A DNA stretch of 64,000 bases, taken from positions 372,001 to 436,000 of the forward strand of contig NZ_FNFE01000002.1 of NCBI RefSeq assembly GCF_900100335.1. Reading direction: 5' to 3'. Position 1 is the first letter of the stretch; the number at the start of each line of letters is the position of its first letter. This document shows, piece after piece, positions 45,801 to 54,016 of this stretch. A model generated the notes under the pieces. It searched no databases. It had not been told where the DNA came from and saw only the letters and a program-made list of their open reading frames with translations. Position numbers and translations under genes: made by a program. This DNA is from Natronorubrum texcoconense. Lineage in GTDB: Archaea > Halobacteriota > Halobacteria > Halobacteriales > Natrialbaceae.

Positions 45801-46444
45801 ACCCCGACCGCCTCCGCTCGGAGGCCGTCGAGGCCGAGATCCTCACCGAGGACGAAGCCGCCGACCTGCCGGACCAAGCGGCCTACGAACTGATCTTCCA
45901 CCCCGGGCTCTCGACTGCCGACGAGGTGACGGACGTCAGCGGCCGCGGCGTCGGGATGGACGTCGTCAAACGAACGATCGAGGACCTCGAGGGAACCGTC
46001 GCGATCGACAGCGAGGCCGGCGAGGGGACGACCGTCACGATGACGCTTCCCGTCTCGGTCGCGATCGACGACATCCTATTCGTCGAGTGCGGCGGCGAGG
46101 AGTTCGGCGTCCCGACGAAGACCGTTCTGGACATCGAACCCGCAGACAGACTGGAGACGGTCGATGGCGAACCCGTCCTCGCCGACGGTACCGACGAGTA
46201 TCCGGTCGTTCGCCTCGACGAGACCCTCGAGACGCCTCGAGCCGGTGCGAACGGGGACGGCATGCTCGTCCGCATTCGCAACGACGTTCGGCCGGTAGCC
46301 CTCCACTGTGACCACGTCCACGGGCAACAGGAAGTCGTCGTCAAGCCCTTTGAGGGCTTTATGAGCGACATTCCGGGGCTCAGCGGTGCGACGGTACGGG
46401 GGCGGGGGGAGGTAGTCAACATTCTTGACGTGACGACACTATGA
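42815..46444 (+). CDS. cheA: chemotaxis histidine kinase CheA with very long acidic linker
   Basis: 1209 residues from ATG 42815. P1 HPt domain 1-110, phospho-His44 (VAHTLKGNCGAMG). P2-like CheY/CheB-binding region about 145-240. About 245-830 is an Asp/Glu-rich low-complexity linker of roughly 590 residues, far longer than in bacterial CheA. P3 dimerisation from about 833 (VDVEQIDSLLTLVEGLV), P4 ATPase with N box HLVRNAVDHGIE near 947, DDGSGLDPDR, GRGVGMDVV, and P5 CheW-like about 1080-1209. Autophosphorylates in response to receptors and feeds CheY/CheB. Confidence 0.94.
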   Translation: MSDYLTDFVQESEERITELNNALLTLERDPTDDDAMENIFRVAHTLKGNCGAMGLESASDLAHAIEDLLDAVRQDELEVTPELMDAIFDGVDELETMVDEVSAEGEIETDPTATIEALREHLGDDADAVGIGVPTPSEIESVLERFEPPADDEHNAYLVRLDIADRPNVNNGELVVDALIDAFDLIGTEPPRAEIEADTYGGQFDAVFGSAVGETAITSGLEPVEEVDEFELVNVTEQFERVAGAASEGDAESGGDTPTAQPGDAISSEEAQDLEVDELLDEFDEFDDLDEMVEDVGDDELDAFDDMGDAGTFDDLLEDDELADESGVDADTDADTGSEPDEATPANDEADVDDANAVFNELKSEVEMVGFDELQDELDELEFDEFDDDDEVGMDELIGDEVDIDDTSFLDDEEPTEATIDDMLVESGEESESTAVTADATTAQNEADLSPADEATETGLESETGLESDDSDIAVDDGSTPDAETADSESPVETEPATDLEADAAAEPEIDSDSDTESTDEELEADTESEPDIESETAVGSEPDAAFGEGDESEPDVTTEPDSPLSESEAVDAADDDDPVSAADAENGVSESVEPDADAVETDDDAAEASEVSAPDGPATETEDDSPSSVETDDEEPSDAADDGDAITADAADGLDDADSTAESDDETEFEDEFGTALEDEFDSTMSFDDGTDTESFDDDDDAGVEDADPFADDAFDDELEGDLFADDSFTDDVFEDDTDFADADDGDAFGDVSATPDDETFGIDDDGFDATASSSSESETTAASFDDAAAETGGDADEDVVRRIDEPTLEVPDISISETDERPDADQQTDEIQSVRVDVEQIDSLLTLVEGLVTSRVRLRHAVTESEDTGALETELDDLEDLTTELQETVMDVRLVPLQTVTNRLPRVVRDIARDQDKAVAFEMSGEDVELDRSILDRIGDPLIHLVRNAVDHGIEPPEEREAAEKPRDGAVEVHADRSRDRVTITVEDDGSGLDPDRLRSEAVEAEILTEDEAADLPDQAAYELIFHPGLSTADEVTDVSGRGVGMDVVKRTIEDLEGTVAIDSEAGEGTTVTMTLPVSVAIDDILFVECGGEEFGVPTKTVLDIEPADRLETVDGEPVLADGTDEYPVVRLDETLETPRAGANGDGMLVRIRNDVRPVALHCDHVHGQQEVVVKPFEGFMSDIPGLSGATVRGRGEVVNILDVTTL

Positions 46445-46478
46445 CAATGAACGAATACCCACACCCACGGAGGAACCC

Positions 46479-47084
46479 ATGACGCTAATGGTCGACATTC
46501 GAAAGCTGAGTTTCATCAACGAAATGGCAAAGGTCGGGACGAACGGCGTCGCCGACAACATGAGTAAACTGACCGGCGAGAACGCCCAGATGGAGGTGAC
46601 GAAGACGAACTTCGTCGACGTCGACGACATCGAATCACAGCTCGACGCCGGCAAACGCGTCGGCGTTCGAGTTCGACTACTCGACCCACCGCACGGGCAC
46701 ATCCTCATTCTCTTCCCCGAAGCGAGCGCGAAGAAGATCACGGCGATCATGCTGCGTGACGTCGTCGACGACATGGGCGACGTCTCGGGGAAGATGGCCC
46801 GAAGCGCCGTCGAGGAGATGGGGAACATGATGGCGAGTGGCTTCATCGACGGCTGGGCGGACGTCCTCGGGCGCGCGATCGATATCGCGGCCCCACAGCT
46901 CGTCTACGCACCGACAGGAGACATCGTCACCCGGACGGCCGGGCTCGGCGGCGACGATCTCGCACTGTTCTTCGACTCGGATCTGACCGTTCCGAGCTAC
47001 CAGATCGAGGCCGAAATCTACGCGTTCCCCGATCTCGAGGAGTTCGTCGAAATGGTCAACGGCATCGAAGTCCAACCCGCATGA
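46479..47084 (+). CDS. cheC: CheC family CheY-P phosphatase
   Basis: 201 residues. Two CheC half-motifs: the first (NEMAKVG at about 14-20) has Lys18 where Asn is normal, while the second is intact (Glu113, Asn116 in VEEMGNMM). It dephosphorylates CheY-P and may bind CheD. Start ATG 46479 has a Shine-Dalgarno-like GGAGG about 9 bases upstream; an ATG at 46488 is also possible. Stop overlaps the next cheC (ATGA). Confidence 0.9.
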   Translation: MTLMVDIRKLSFINEMAKVGTNGVADNMSKLTGENAQMEVTKTNFVDVDDIESQLDAGKRVGVRVRLLDPPHGHILILFPEASAKKITAIMLRDVVDDMGDVSGKMARSAVEEMGNMMASGFIDGWADVLGRAIDIAAPQLVYAPTGDIVTRTAGLGGDDLALFFDSDLTVPSYQIEAEIYAFPDLEEFVEMVNGIEVQPA

Positions 47085-48340
47085 AACTCGACGTCAACGC
47101 ACTTGGAACGTTCTATCGAATGGCCCGGGAAGGTGCCGGGCTCGCCGCGGGTCGACTGACCCACATGACAGAGGTCGAGACGCAGGTCGGCGTCACGAAA
47201 CTCAACTTCATGCGCGGCCGCGAAATTCGGCGCGATTTCGAGGACGCAACCGAGAAAGTCGCCGTCCGCGTCAAACTCACCGGCGCCATCGAGGGCTACT
47301 CGATGGTCGTCTTCGAGCGCGAGAATGCGCTTCGAGTCGTCGAAACGCTGCTCGCGGACTCCGACTCGGAGACCGATATCGACGTCGACGCGGGCGAGTT
47401 CGACGAGATGACCCAGAGCGCCGTAACCGAAGTCGGCCACATCATGAACAGCGGGTTCATCGACGGCTGGGCCGACGTCTTAGAGACCGTTATCGACGTC
47501 TCGACGCCCGAGTTCGTCGAGGGCGTGACGGCCGAGCCCTTCTTCGGTGAGGTCGACGAGACCCCGGACGAGGACGATCTCGCCTTGCTCTTCCAGAGCA
47601 GTATCGAGACCGTCGGCACCGAAATCGGCTTCAGCCACTACCTCTTCCCGAAGCGAGAGTCGATGGCCGCACTCCTCGATCGCCTGCGGACCAGCGGCGG
47701 CATCGAGTACGACAAACTCGACGGCTTCGATCGGATGGCCGAACGTGGCGCCGAGGAGGTCGCCAAGACGGCGACGACGCTGACCGGCATCGACACCAGC
47801 GTCGAGATTCGCCGGCTGAACTTCGTCTCGCTCGAGGCGATTCCCGAGCAGGTGGCCGACGAGACGCTCGTCGGCGTTGCCTTCGAGTTCGACGGGATGC
47901 CGAGCGGCTATCTGCTCTTCCTGTTCGACGAGGAGTCCGCCCACGAGATCGTCGATGCGATGGTTCCCATGGAGGTCGACGAGGACGGCTTCGGCGAGAT
48001 GGGAACGAGTGCGATCAAGGAACTGGGCAACATCATGGCGAGTGGCTTCTTGGACGGCTGGGCCAACGTTCTCGACACGACGATCGACCACTCGACGCCG
48101 GAGTTCATCCACGATATGGGTGCCGCAGCGGTCGATCCCGTGATCATCCAACTCGGCGAGAATCAGGAGTTCGCGTTCGTCTTCGACACGGTCGTGATGG
48201 CCGACGGTCGGGAGTTCGACTGTGAGGTGTACGCGATCCCCGACGAAAACGACCTCGAACGCGCGCTGAACAACCTCGACGTCGATCGGATCGAAGAGAC
48301 GCCGACGACGGCGGAATTCCAGGAACTCGAGAACTCATGA
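47081..48340 (+). CDS. cheC: double CheC-domain protein
   Basis: 419 residues: two CheC units in tandem (about 1-205 and 210-400). In the first unit the phosphatase motif reads TEVGHIM, with His120 in place of Asn; in the second it is intact (Glu314, Asn317 in KELGNIM). So probably only the second half acts as a CheY-P phosphatase and the first is regulatory. Operon position between cheC and cheD, overlapping both by ATGA. Confidence 0.88.
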   Translation: MKLDVNALGTFYRMAREGAGLAAGRLTHMTEVETQVGVTKLNFMRGREIRRDFEDATEKVAVRVKLTGAIEGYSMVVFERENALRVVETLLADSDSETDIDVDAGEFDEMTQSAVTEVGHIMNSGFIDGWADVLETVIDVSTPEFVEGVTAEPFFGEVDETPDEDDLALLFQSSIETVGTEIGFSHYLFPKRESMAALLDRLRTSGGIEYDKLDGFDRMAERGAEEVAKTATTLTGIDTSVEIRRLNFVSLEAIPEQVADETLVGVAFEFDGMPSGYLLFLFDEESAHEIVDAMVPMEVDEDGFGEMGTSAIKELGNIMASGFLDGWANVLDTTIDHSTPEFIHDMGAAAVDPVIIQLGENQEFAFVFDTVVMADGREFDCEVYAIPDENDLERALNNLDVDRIEETPTTAEFQELENS

Positions 48341-48858
48341 AGACGTACGGATCCGAACCGGGCGCGCCAACGCCGGTCCAGGTCGGCATCTCCGAACTGG
48401 TCGTCAGCGAGGGCGACGATACACTGAAATCCTACGGGCTGGGCTCGTGTCTCGCGATCGCGCTGTACGATCCGGAGAGCGACATCGGTGGACTAGCTCA
48501 CGTTATGCTGCCGGACGGCGACGCTGCCGATAACAGCGACCGGAAACCCGGCAAGTACGCCGATACGGCGATCCGTGCGCTGCTGCGACGAATGGTCGAA
48601 CAGGGTGCCAGCTACACCACCGTCGAGTCAAAAATCGCCGGCGGCAGCGATATGTTCGAGTTCGAGAGCTTCGGCGACGGCGTCGGACAGCGAAACATCG
48701 TCGCCGCGAAAGCAGAGCTCGAGAAACTCGGCGTCCCACTGGTCGCCGAAGACGTCGGTGGTGAGTACGGCCGAACCGTCGAGTTTACCCCAGGAACGGG
48801 GTCCCTCGTCGTCAAGACGGCCGACGAACGCGCCGAGAACGGAGTGACGGAACTGTGA
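48337..48858 (+). CDS. cheD: chemoreceptor glutamine deamidase CheD
   Basis: 173 residues. CheD catalytic residues: Cys38 in GLGSCLAI and His55 in GLAHVMLPD, with KIAGGSDMF completing the site. It deamidates Gln on receptors and binds CheC in known systems. Stop overlaps cheR by four bases. Confidence 0.93.
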   Translation: MKTYGSEPGAPTPVQVGISELVVSEGDDTLKSYGLGSCLAIALYDPESDIGGLAHVMLPDGDAADNSDRKPGKYADTAIRALLRRMVEQGASYTTVESKIAGGSDMFEFESFGDGVGQRNIVAAKAELEKLGVPLVAEDVGGEYGRTVEFTPGTGSLVVKTADERAENGVTEL

Positions 48859-49703
48859 CCGACGACGCGTTCGACGCCCTCCTCACGTTCGTCGAGGACG
48901 AACTGGCGTTCGCGACGAGCCACTACAACGACAGCTACCTCGATCGACGCGTCTCCTCGCGCATGCGCCGGACCCGAAGCGACACCTACGCCGACTACCT
49001 CGAATTACTGCGGGCCGATGCCGACGAACAGCAGGCCCTGCTCGAGGCGATGAGCATCAACGTCACCGGCTTCTTCCGAAACCCGGACGTCTGGGCCGGA
49101 ATCCGTGAGGTTCTTCGATCGCTCACAGCAGCCAACGAGACGGTCCGCGTCTGGAGTGCGGCCTGTGCCGACGGCCGCGAACCCTACTCCGTCTCGATGC
49201 TCGCACACGACGACTCCGATATCGACGAGTCGTCCCTCCGAGTTCTCGGCACCGACATCAGCGAACCCGCACTCGAGACGGCCCGAAACGGCGTCTACGA
49301 GGAGTCCCGAACCGTCGATTTCGACGACCAGCTCTCGTTTTTGGACGACTGTACCGACTACGTCGAACAGGACGGTCGCATCTACCGGATCGCAGCCGAC
49401 GTCAAACGGACCGTGGACTTCGAGCGACACGATCTGATCAACGACGATCCGAAGACGGGGTTCGATCTCGTCATCTGTCGCAACCTGTTCATCTACATCG
49501 ACAACGAGTACAAAGAGCCGATGCTCCGGACGATCGCCAGATCGCTCCGGGAGGACGGCTACCTCGTCATCGGCAAGGCGGAGACGATCCCGCCGACGCT
49601 AAAATCCGCCTTTTCGGTTCGCGACGCCCGGCTTCGGATCTACCACCGAGAGCCCCTGGAAACCAACCGGCTCTCGCGGGAGCAACCGCAGTCCAACACG
49701 TGA
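48855..49703 (+). CDS. cheR: chemotaxis methyltransferase CheR
   Basis: 282 residues starting with GTG at 48855, inside the cheD stop. The N-terminal four-helix domain (DRRVSSRMRRTRSDTYADYL), SAM-binding motif VWSAACADGREPYSVSM, and NLFIYIDNEYKEPMLRTIAR identify CheR, which methylates MCP glutamates. It ends the che operon. Confidence 0.93.
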   Translation: MTDDAFDALLTFVEDELAFATSHYNDSYLDRRVSSRMRRTRSDTYADYLELLRADADEQQALLEAMSINVTGFFRNPDVWAGIREVLRSLTAANETVRVWSAACADGREPYSVSMLAHDDSDIDESSLRVLGTDISEPALETARNGVYEESRTVDFDDQLSFLDDCTDYVEQDGRIYRIAADVKRTVDFERHDLINDDPKTGFDLVICRNLFIYIDNEYKEPMLRTIARSLREDGYLVIGKAETIPPTLKSAFSVRDARLRIYHREPLETNRLSREQPQSNT

Positions 49704-49820
49704 CTGTCGGTACCAGCATCGACCAACGCGGCCGCGTTCCCGCCGCTCGTGTTGGGTGATGTTCCGACTGCTGAAAGACACACGGATGCTTACATACCGC
49801 TATGCCGAATACCACCGTAG

Positions 49821-51125
49821 ATGAGTGTACTCGATCTCGACGCGTACGTCACCCGCTCCCGGGCGCTCGTCGACTCGACCCCGCCGTCGACGCGTCGGGA
49901 AACCCGTACCTGGCTCGTCGATCCCCTCCTCGAGACGCTGGGCTGGGACGTCCACGCCGACTCCTGTGTGACCGATACGGTCGTCGACGGGACCCGTCTC
50001 GAGTACGTCTGTTCGGTCGACGGCGTGCCCGCGTTGCTCGTTGCCGTCGATTCCTTCGGTGAGTCACTCGAGAAGTCCCGCGCCGTCGCCTTACTCGAGA
50101 CGATGGCGTGGACGGGGGTCGATCGAGCGATCTACACCAACGGCCGCGACTTCCTGCTGCTGGCCGGAACGACCGACGTCGAACGACTGGCCTGTCGGCT
50201 CTCCTCCCTCACCGATCACGAATCGGCCATCGCCCACTACACGCGCGACGCCGTCGGTCGGTCCCTCGAGCGACACTCCCGCGAGTTCGTCGCTCGCCAA
50301 CTCGCCATCGAACGATCGAATCTGGCCGACGCGATCGTCGATGAGTTGACGGACGCTACCGAACAAGGCGACGCCTACGCGAGCGAGTTCGAGTCCGCGG
50401 CCGATCGGTTTCTCGAGCGACTCGTCGCCTCGTTCGCCGACGGGGGGTCCGGCGGTGCTGTCGCGGAACTCGACTCGGCCGGCAGCGACGACGTTTCGGT
50501 CGAGTTCTCCGATCCATCGGCTTCGGACGCCGAAGCGGACCGATCGAGCGGCGAACGCTCGACGTCGCTCGGCGAGGGATACATCCGGCGCGAACGGACC
50601 GACGAGCCCACGCCCCCGGAGGAAGTCGACGACGCACGGTCCACCGGAACGGACTCGAGTGTACCCAACGCGAGCGACTCCGACTCCGTAGCCGACACCG
50701 GAGCCAGCACGGAGTCGGACGCCGTCGACTCGGATGCGGCGCAGCCGTCCGACGAGACGGGTGACGAAACCGAGACCGAAGGTGACGGCGAGTACGTCGT
50801 CCGATTCTTCAACGACCGCGGCTCGGTCGGTGCGATCGGTCACTCGAGTGCGGATCAGGCGCTCGTCGCCACCACGGAGTACCTCTTCGAGCGCGGGCTC
50901 TCGGGCGTCACCGTCCCCTGGCATCCCGACGACGAGGACGAACGCGCCGTCCTGCACGAGTCGCCGACTCATCCCGACGGAACGCCCATGTCCGAGCCAC
51001 AGCAGCTATCGAACGGGCTCTACCTCGAAACGGCCGGCGACGCGGACGAACGGGCGGCGCGCGTCGACGCGCTGGTGGCTCGAGCCGGCTTGCGGGCGAT
51101 GCTTACTGGGGACTGGGAGGAGTGA
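49821..51125 (+). CDS. degenerate HsdR-N-like nuclease-domain protein
   Basis: 434 residues. 1-170 resembles the N-terminal domain of type I restriction R subunits: TRTWLVDPLLETLGWDVHAD, a beta-turn-beta with VDGVPALLVAVDSF. There the catalytic ExK normally found in VDGKPVAxxEAK is replaced by VxD, so the nuclease is probably inactive. 225-330 is an acidic linker. 331-434 is a small C-terminal domain (VRFFNDRGSVGAIGHSSADQ, YLFERGLSGVTVPWH, DALVARAGLRAML). Standalone between che and pil operons; the function is unknown. Confidence 0.7.
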   Translation: MSVLDLDAYVTRSRALVDSTPPSTRRETRTWLVDPLLETLGWDVHADSCVTDTVVDGTRLEYVCSVDGVPALLVAVDSFGESLEKSRAVALLETMAWTGVDRAIYTNGRDFLLLAGTTDVERLACRLSSLTDHESAIAHYTRDAVGRSLERHSREFVARQLAIERSNLADAIVDELTDATEQGDAYASEFESAADRFLERLVASFADGGSGGAVAELDSAGSDDVSVEFSDPSASDAEADRSSGERSTSLGEGYIRRERTDEPTPPEEVDDARSTGTDSSVPNASDSDSVADTGASTESDAVDSDAAQPSDETGDETETEGDGEYVVRFFNDRGSVGAIGHSSADQALVATTEYLFERGLSGVTVPWHPDDEDERAVLHESPTHPDGTPMSEPQQLSNGLYLETAGDADERAARVDALVARAGLRAMLTGDWEE

Positions 51126-51161
51126 GGTTGCTCGAAAAGAGTTGGAAAGACGACGCCGAGA

Positions 51162-51938
51162 TCAGAACGTTATCTCGGCTTCGACGATCGTTACGACGAG
51201 TCGGTCGGGTTCTACGCAGTTGCCCTCATCCCAGCCGTTACTGTTGAGAGCGGATTCCCACGCAGTGTCATACTGACTGTCCGTACTGCTGGCCTCGATC
51301 GAGACCGTATCACCATCATTAACGTCAATAACAGTGGAATATCGCTCATTGACACTCATCGTAACGCCAAGTCCCTCACTGCTCTGTATCGAGTGGTCTC
51401 CGCCGGTGATACTAACCAGTGAGATTATCGCCGTTTCATCCTTGCAGGTAATCCGTGGCTGTTTGAGAACGGCACTTCCGGACTCGTCCGCACGGACGAG
51501 CCCACCTCCCTCGTAGGCGACTGAGTCGCCCCCATCGTGGTACCTAAATTCGCCTAAATTAACCGTAGAGTCGGTTCCAAGGTCGAACTGTTCGTATTCG
51601 TCCTCAAGTTGCTCATCGCCAATCTCGATATCGATTGCCGTCCCGTCACCGCTCGTCGTCACCGTTCCCTCACGCATCGAAATCTCACCGTAGCGCTGAT
51701 CGACGCCGCTGTAGCGCAACACGTCGTTGAAGTTGTCCGAAAGAGCGTCCATCGCGCGCTCGGCATTTGTGAGCTGTTCGTTCTCCTGATAGTCGTGCAT
51801 CGCCTGGAAGCCGACGGTGTACAACAGCCCGACCGAGACGAGGATCATGCCGAAGACGAGCACGAACGCGACCACTTCGGAGACAGCACGGTCGTCGAAT
51901 CGCGTCTTCGGACTCGAGTCGACTCGCCGATCGATCAT
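51162..51938 (-). CDS. archaellin/pilin-like satellite, DUF7289 type
   Basis: 258 residues. Near the N-terminus, after a basic start, comes RAVSEVVAFVLVFGMILVSV, a class III signal/type IV pilin-like TM helix, and then an acidic beta-rich ectodomain. Last gene of the pilB run; the start overlaps the previous stop. Likely a minor pilin or pseudopilin of the same apparatus. The DUF name is from memory. Confidence 0.75.
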   Translation of the reverse strand: MIDRRVDSSPKTRFDDRAVSEVVAFVLVFGMILVSVGLLYTVGFQAMHDYQENEQLTNAERAMDALSDNFNDVLRYSGVDQRYGEISMREGTVTTSGDGTAIDIEIGDEQLEDEYEQFDLGTDSTVNLGEFRYHDGGDSVAYEGGGLVRADESGSAVLKQPRITCKDETAIISLVSITGGDHSIQSSEGLGVTMSVNERYSTVIDVNDGDTVSIEASSTDSQYDTAWESALNSNGWDEGNCVEPDRLVVTIVEAEITF

Positions 51939-52438
51939 CGGTCACCACCGGCGAGCGTGATCCCGTCGTCACTATCGTACGTAATTTCGACCGATCCACC
52001 GGTCACCGAAGTTTCACTCTCGATTCTATCGTCATCGATCGCGACCGGAACGTGAACCGTAACGTCGACATCGTATGAGGTCAATTTCACACACGGATTC
52101 GAGTCGTCGAGAAGCGGAGCCTCCTCGCAGGTTGTTCCCTGAAGTAACTCGATGGTATATTGGGAGTTCGCAATCGTCCGCGGGTGGTCGGCGACGATCG
52201 TCGCAGTATCCTCGTCCTTGTCCTCGTCTACGATCCGGTCGACGTTGTCGATTTCGCCGGCGAGCCGTTCGCCCACGGTCTCGAGCGAGGTTTCGGTCGA
52301 TCGCTCCGTTTGCGAATCCAGCATCGCATTACCTGCCAGTAACAGCATCGCGATGAGAATCGTCGTGATGGCGATCGTCAGGACGTGCGTGAGCGCGACG
52401 GACATCCCGCGGTCGGTCTCCCGTGCTGGACCGATCAT
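51935..52438 (-). CDS. pilin-like satellite, DUF7266 type
   Basis: 167 residues from ATG 52438 (overlaps the previous stop by ATGA; GTG at 52447 is possible). The N-terminus MIGPARETDRGMSVALTHVLTI carries one TM helix (SVALTHVLTIAITTILIAMLL), then acidic ectodomain with Cys pair (TTCEE, NPCVKL). Probable minor pilin or assembly factor. Confidence 0.72.
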   Translation of the reverse strand: MIGPARETDRGMSVALTHVLTIAITTILIAMLLLAGNAMLDSQTERSTETSLETVGERLAGEIDNVDRIVDEDKDEDTATIVADHPRTIANSQYTIELLQGTTCEEAPLLDDSNPCVKLTSYDVDVTVHVPVAIDDDRIESETSVTGGSVEITYDSDDGITLAGGDR

Positions 52439-52896
52439 GATGGACACCCAGCTTCGATCGTCCGTTCCTGTTCGTAGCTGAGATCAGTTGAGTCGTACGT
52501 TATATCGACTGTCGCATTTTCTTCGGGATAGATATTATCTTCGGTGACATCGATATGTACTGCTGTTGGACTCGAATGAGCTGTCGAATTCTGGTACGTT
52601 CCCGCAAATGCCGTAATGTTCTCTTCGACTTGGCTACTGTTCCCTTCTGTCTTCTCAAGGACGCAACCGATCCCCTGCGTAATCTCGAGTTCGGTCTTCT
52701 CTGCAGTGCTCGCACTCTGACCCGTATCGGCCGACGAAAGCGTCTCGGTGTAGAGTACGCCGTTGAAGATGACGACGACACCGAGGATGATGAACGCAAG
52801 CGTGATCGCCCCAATAAGGATTACTTGACCTCGATCCCGCTGCTCACCACCGCCTGGACGTGTATGCTCTTGCTCTCGCATTCGGTCAACTACCAT
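52435..52896 (-). CDS. pilin-like satellite, DUF7261 type
   Basis: 153 residues from ATG 52896 overlapping the previous stop. An RGQVILIGAITLAFIILGVVVI stretch is the single TM/pilin-like helix; the rest is Thr/Glu-rich with three Asn-X-Thr/Ser sites typical of exported haloarchaeal proteins (NSSQ, NSTA, NATV). Cys residues could pair. Role is inferred from the pil operon. Confidence 0.72.
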   Translation of the reverse strand: MVVDRMREQEHTRPGGGEQRDRGQVILIGAITLAFIILGVVVIFNGVLYTETLSSADTGQSASTAEKTELEITQGIGCVLEKTEGNSSQVEENITAFAGTYQNSTAHSSPTAVHIDVTEDNIYPEENATVDITYDSTDLSYEQERTIEAGCPS

Positions 52897-53495
52897 ACGG
52901 AAACTCGCACCTCCACAACGTTGTACACGTTACTCGAATCGTCCAGAGCAGTGACCGGATAGTTGGACGTATTCCGGAGTTCAGTGTCATCATTTTCAGA
53001 GTATGTAAGCTCGTCGTCCTCAAATAGTGTCACAGTATAACTTGCTGTCACCGATTCAGATTCTCCCTGGTAGACGAGGTCCTCACTTTCATACGCATTT
53101 TCGCTCTCGTTCCAGTAGACCAGTTCGACGTTGTAGCTCTGGCCACTCGACGTGAACCGGTCCGAGAGGATTTCACCAAGAGTGAACTCGTAGAACACTG
53201 ATTCGTCGGATCCGTCGTAGTGGTCACCACTGTCCGTATCGGGCCACTCATCGTTTTCTTCGTCATAGTGTCGAATCATCTCTGAAAGGTTGCCATCCTC
53301 TGCTGCAATCACCAGTGCGTCTTCCGCCTCCTGTTGCATCTGTGCCTCAACCGTCCGATCCGCCAGCCCGCCGGTCGTCGGCGTAATGACGATCGACTGT
53401 AGCGCGAACAGAAGCGCCATCAGAACGATCATCGCGCTGATGAATCCCTCGAGGGTGTAGGCCTGTCCACGATCGGTTGTAGTGTTGTCTCGCAT
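52890..53495 (-). CDS. pilin-like satellite, DUF7288 type
   Basis: 201 residues from ATG 53495 (MRDNTTTDRGQAYTLEGF); the longer start 53543 would overlap the upstream gene by 44 bases. The RGQAYTLEGFISAMIVLMAL helix resembles a type IV pilin N-terminus, and the ectodomain is acidic and beta-rich. Belongs to the pilB-pilC operon. Confidence 0.72.
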   Translation of the reverse strand: MRDNTTTDRGQAYTLEGFISAMIVLMALLFALQSIVITPTTGGLADRTVEAQMQQEAEDALVIAAEDGNLSEMIRHYDEENDEWPDTDSGDHYDGSDESVFYEFTLGEILSDRFTSSGQSYNVELVYWNESENAYESEDLVYQGESESVTASYTVTLFEDDELTYSENDDTELRNTSNYPVTALDDSSNVYNVVEVRVSVW

Positions 53496-53499
53496 GATA

Positions 53500-54015
53500 T
53501 CACCAAATCCGTACGACGAGTCGGCACGCTGGATCACAGTCATCAGGGCCGTCTTCGACCGTCACGATCCGAGCCGAACTAGCCGCCGACTGGTCGTCGT
53601 ACTCAGGCCCGAAGCCCTTGACCGTCGTACTCTCGTTGAGCGGTTGGAGGCTCACGTTCACCCGTTGGATGGGATCTCCATCTTGGTTCGTACGGAGGCC
53701 CAATGCCTTGGAGACGTTATGATCATCATCGTAATTTTCCAACTGATTGCCGTCGATCTCGTTTGCTGTTCCATCGGAGAGATTGTGCACGAGCCGATCC
53801 GCAACCCGATCAGCCTGTGCCGTCTGCCCGCCGCTGGTCGACGAGTCGAACGGCGTCAACATCGTCGGGAGAAACGAGAAGACGAACGCGACGGCGAGGA
53901 TGAACACGCCAATCCCGACGATAAAGTCCTGCGTGGTCTGGCCGCGGTCACGCAGCGAGAGCGACACCGTCCGCGAGCGGCGGCCTCGTCCGTTTCGAGG
54001 TCGATCTCGAGTCAT
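53500..54015 (-). CDS. pilin-like satellite, DUF7287 type
   Basis: 171 residues from ATG 54015. A basic N-terminus (MTRDRPRNGRGRRSRTVSL) precedes RGQTTQDFIVGIGVFILAVA, a pilin-like TM helix, and an exported-type ectodomain. First gene after pilC with a one-base gap. Likely a minor pilin. Confidence 0.75.
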   Translation of the reverse strand: MTRDRPRNGRGRRSRTVSLSLRDRGQTTQDFIVGIGVFILAVAFVFSFLPTMLTPFDSSTSGGQTAQADRVADRLVHNLSDGTANEIDGNQLENYDDDHNVSKALGLRTNQDGDPIQRVNVSLQPLNESTTVKGFGPEYDDQSAASSARIVTVEDGPDDCDPACRLVVRIW

Positions 54016-54016
54016 C

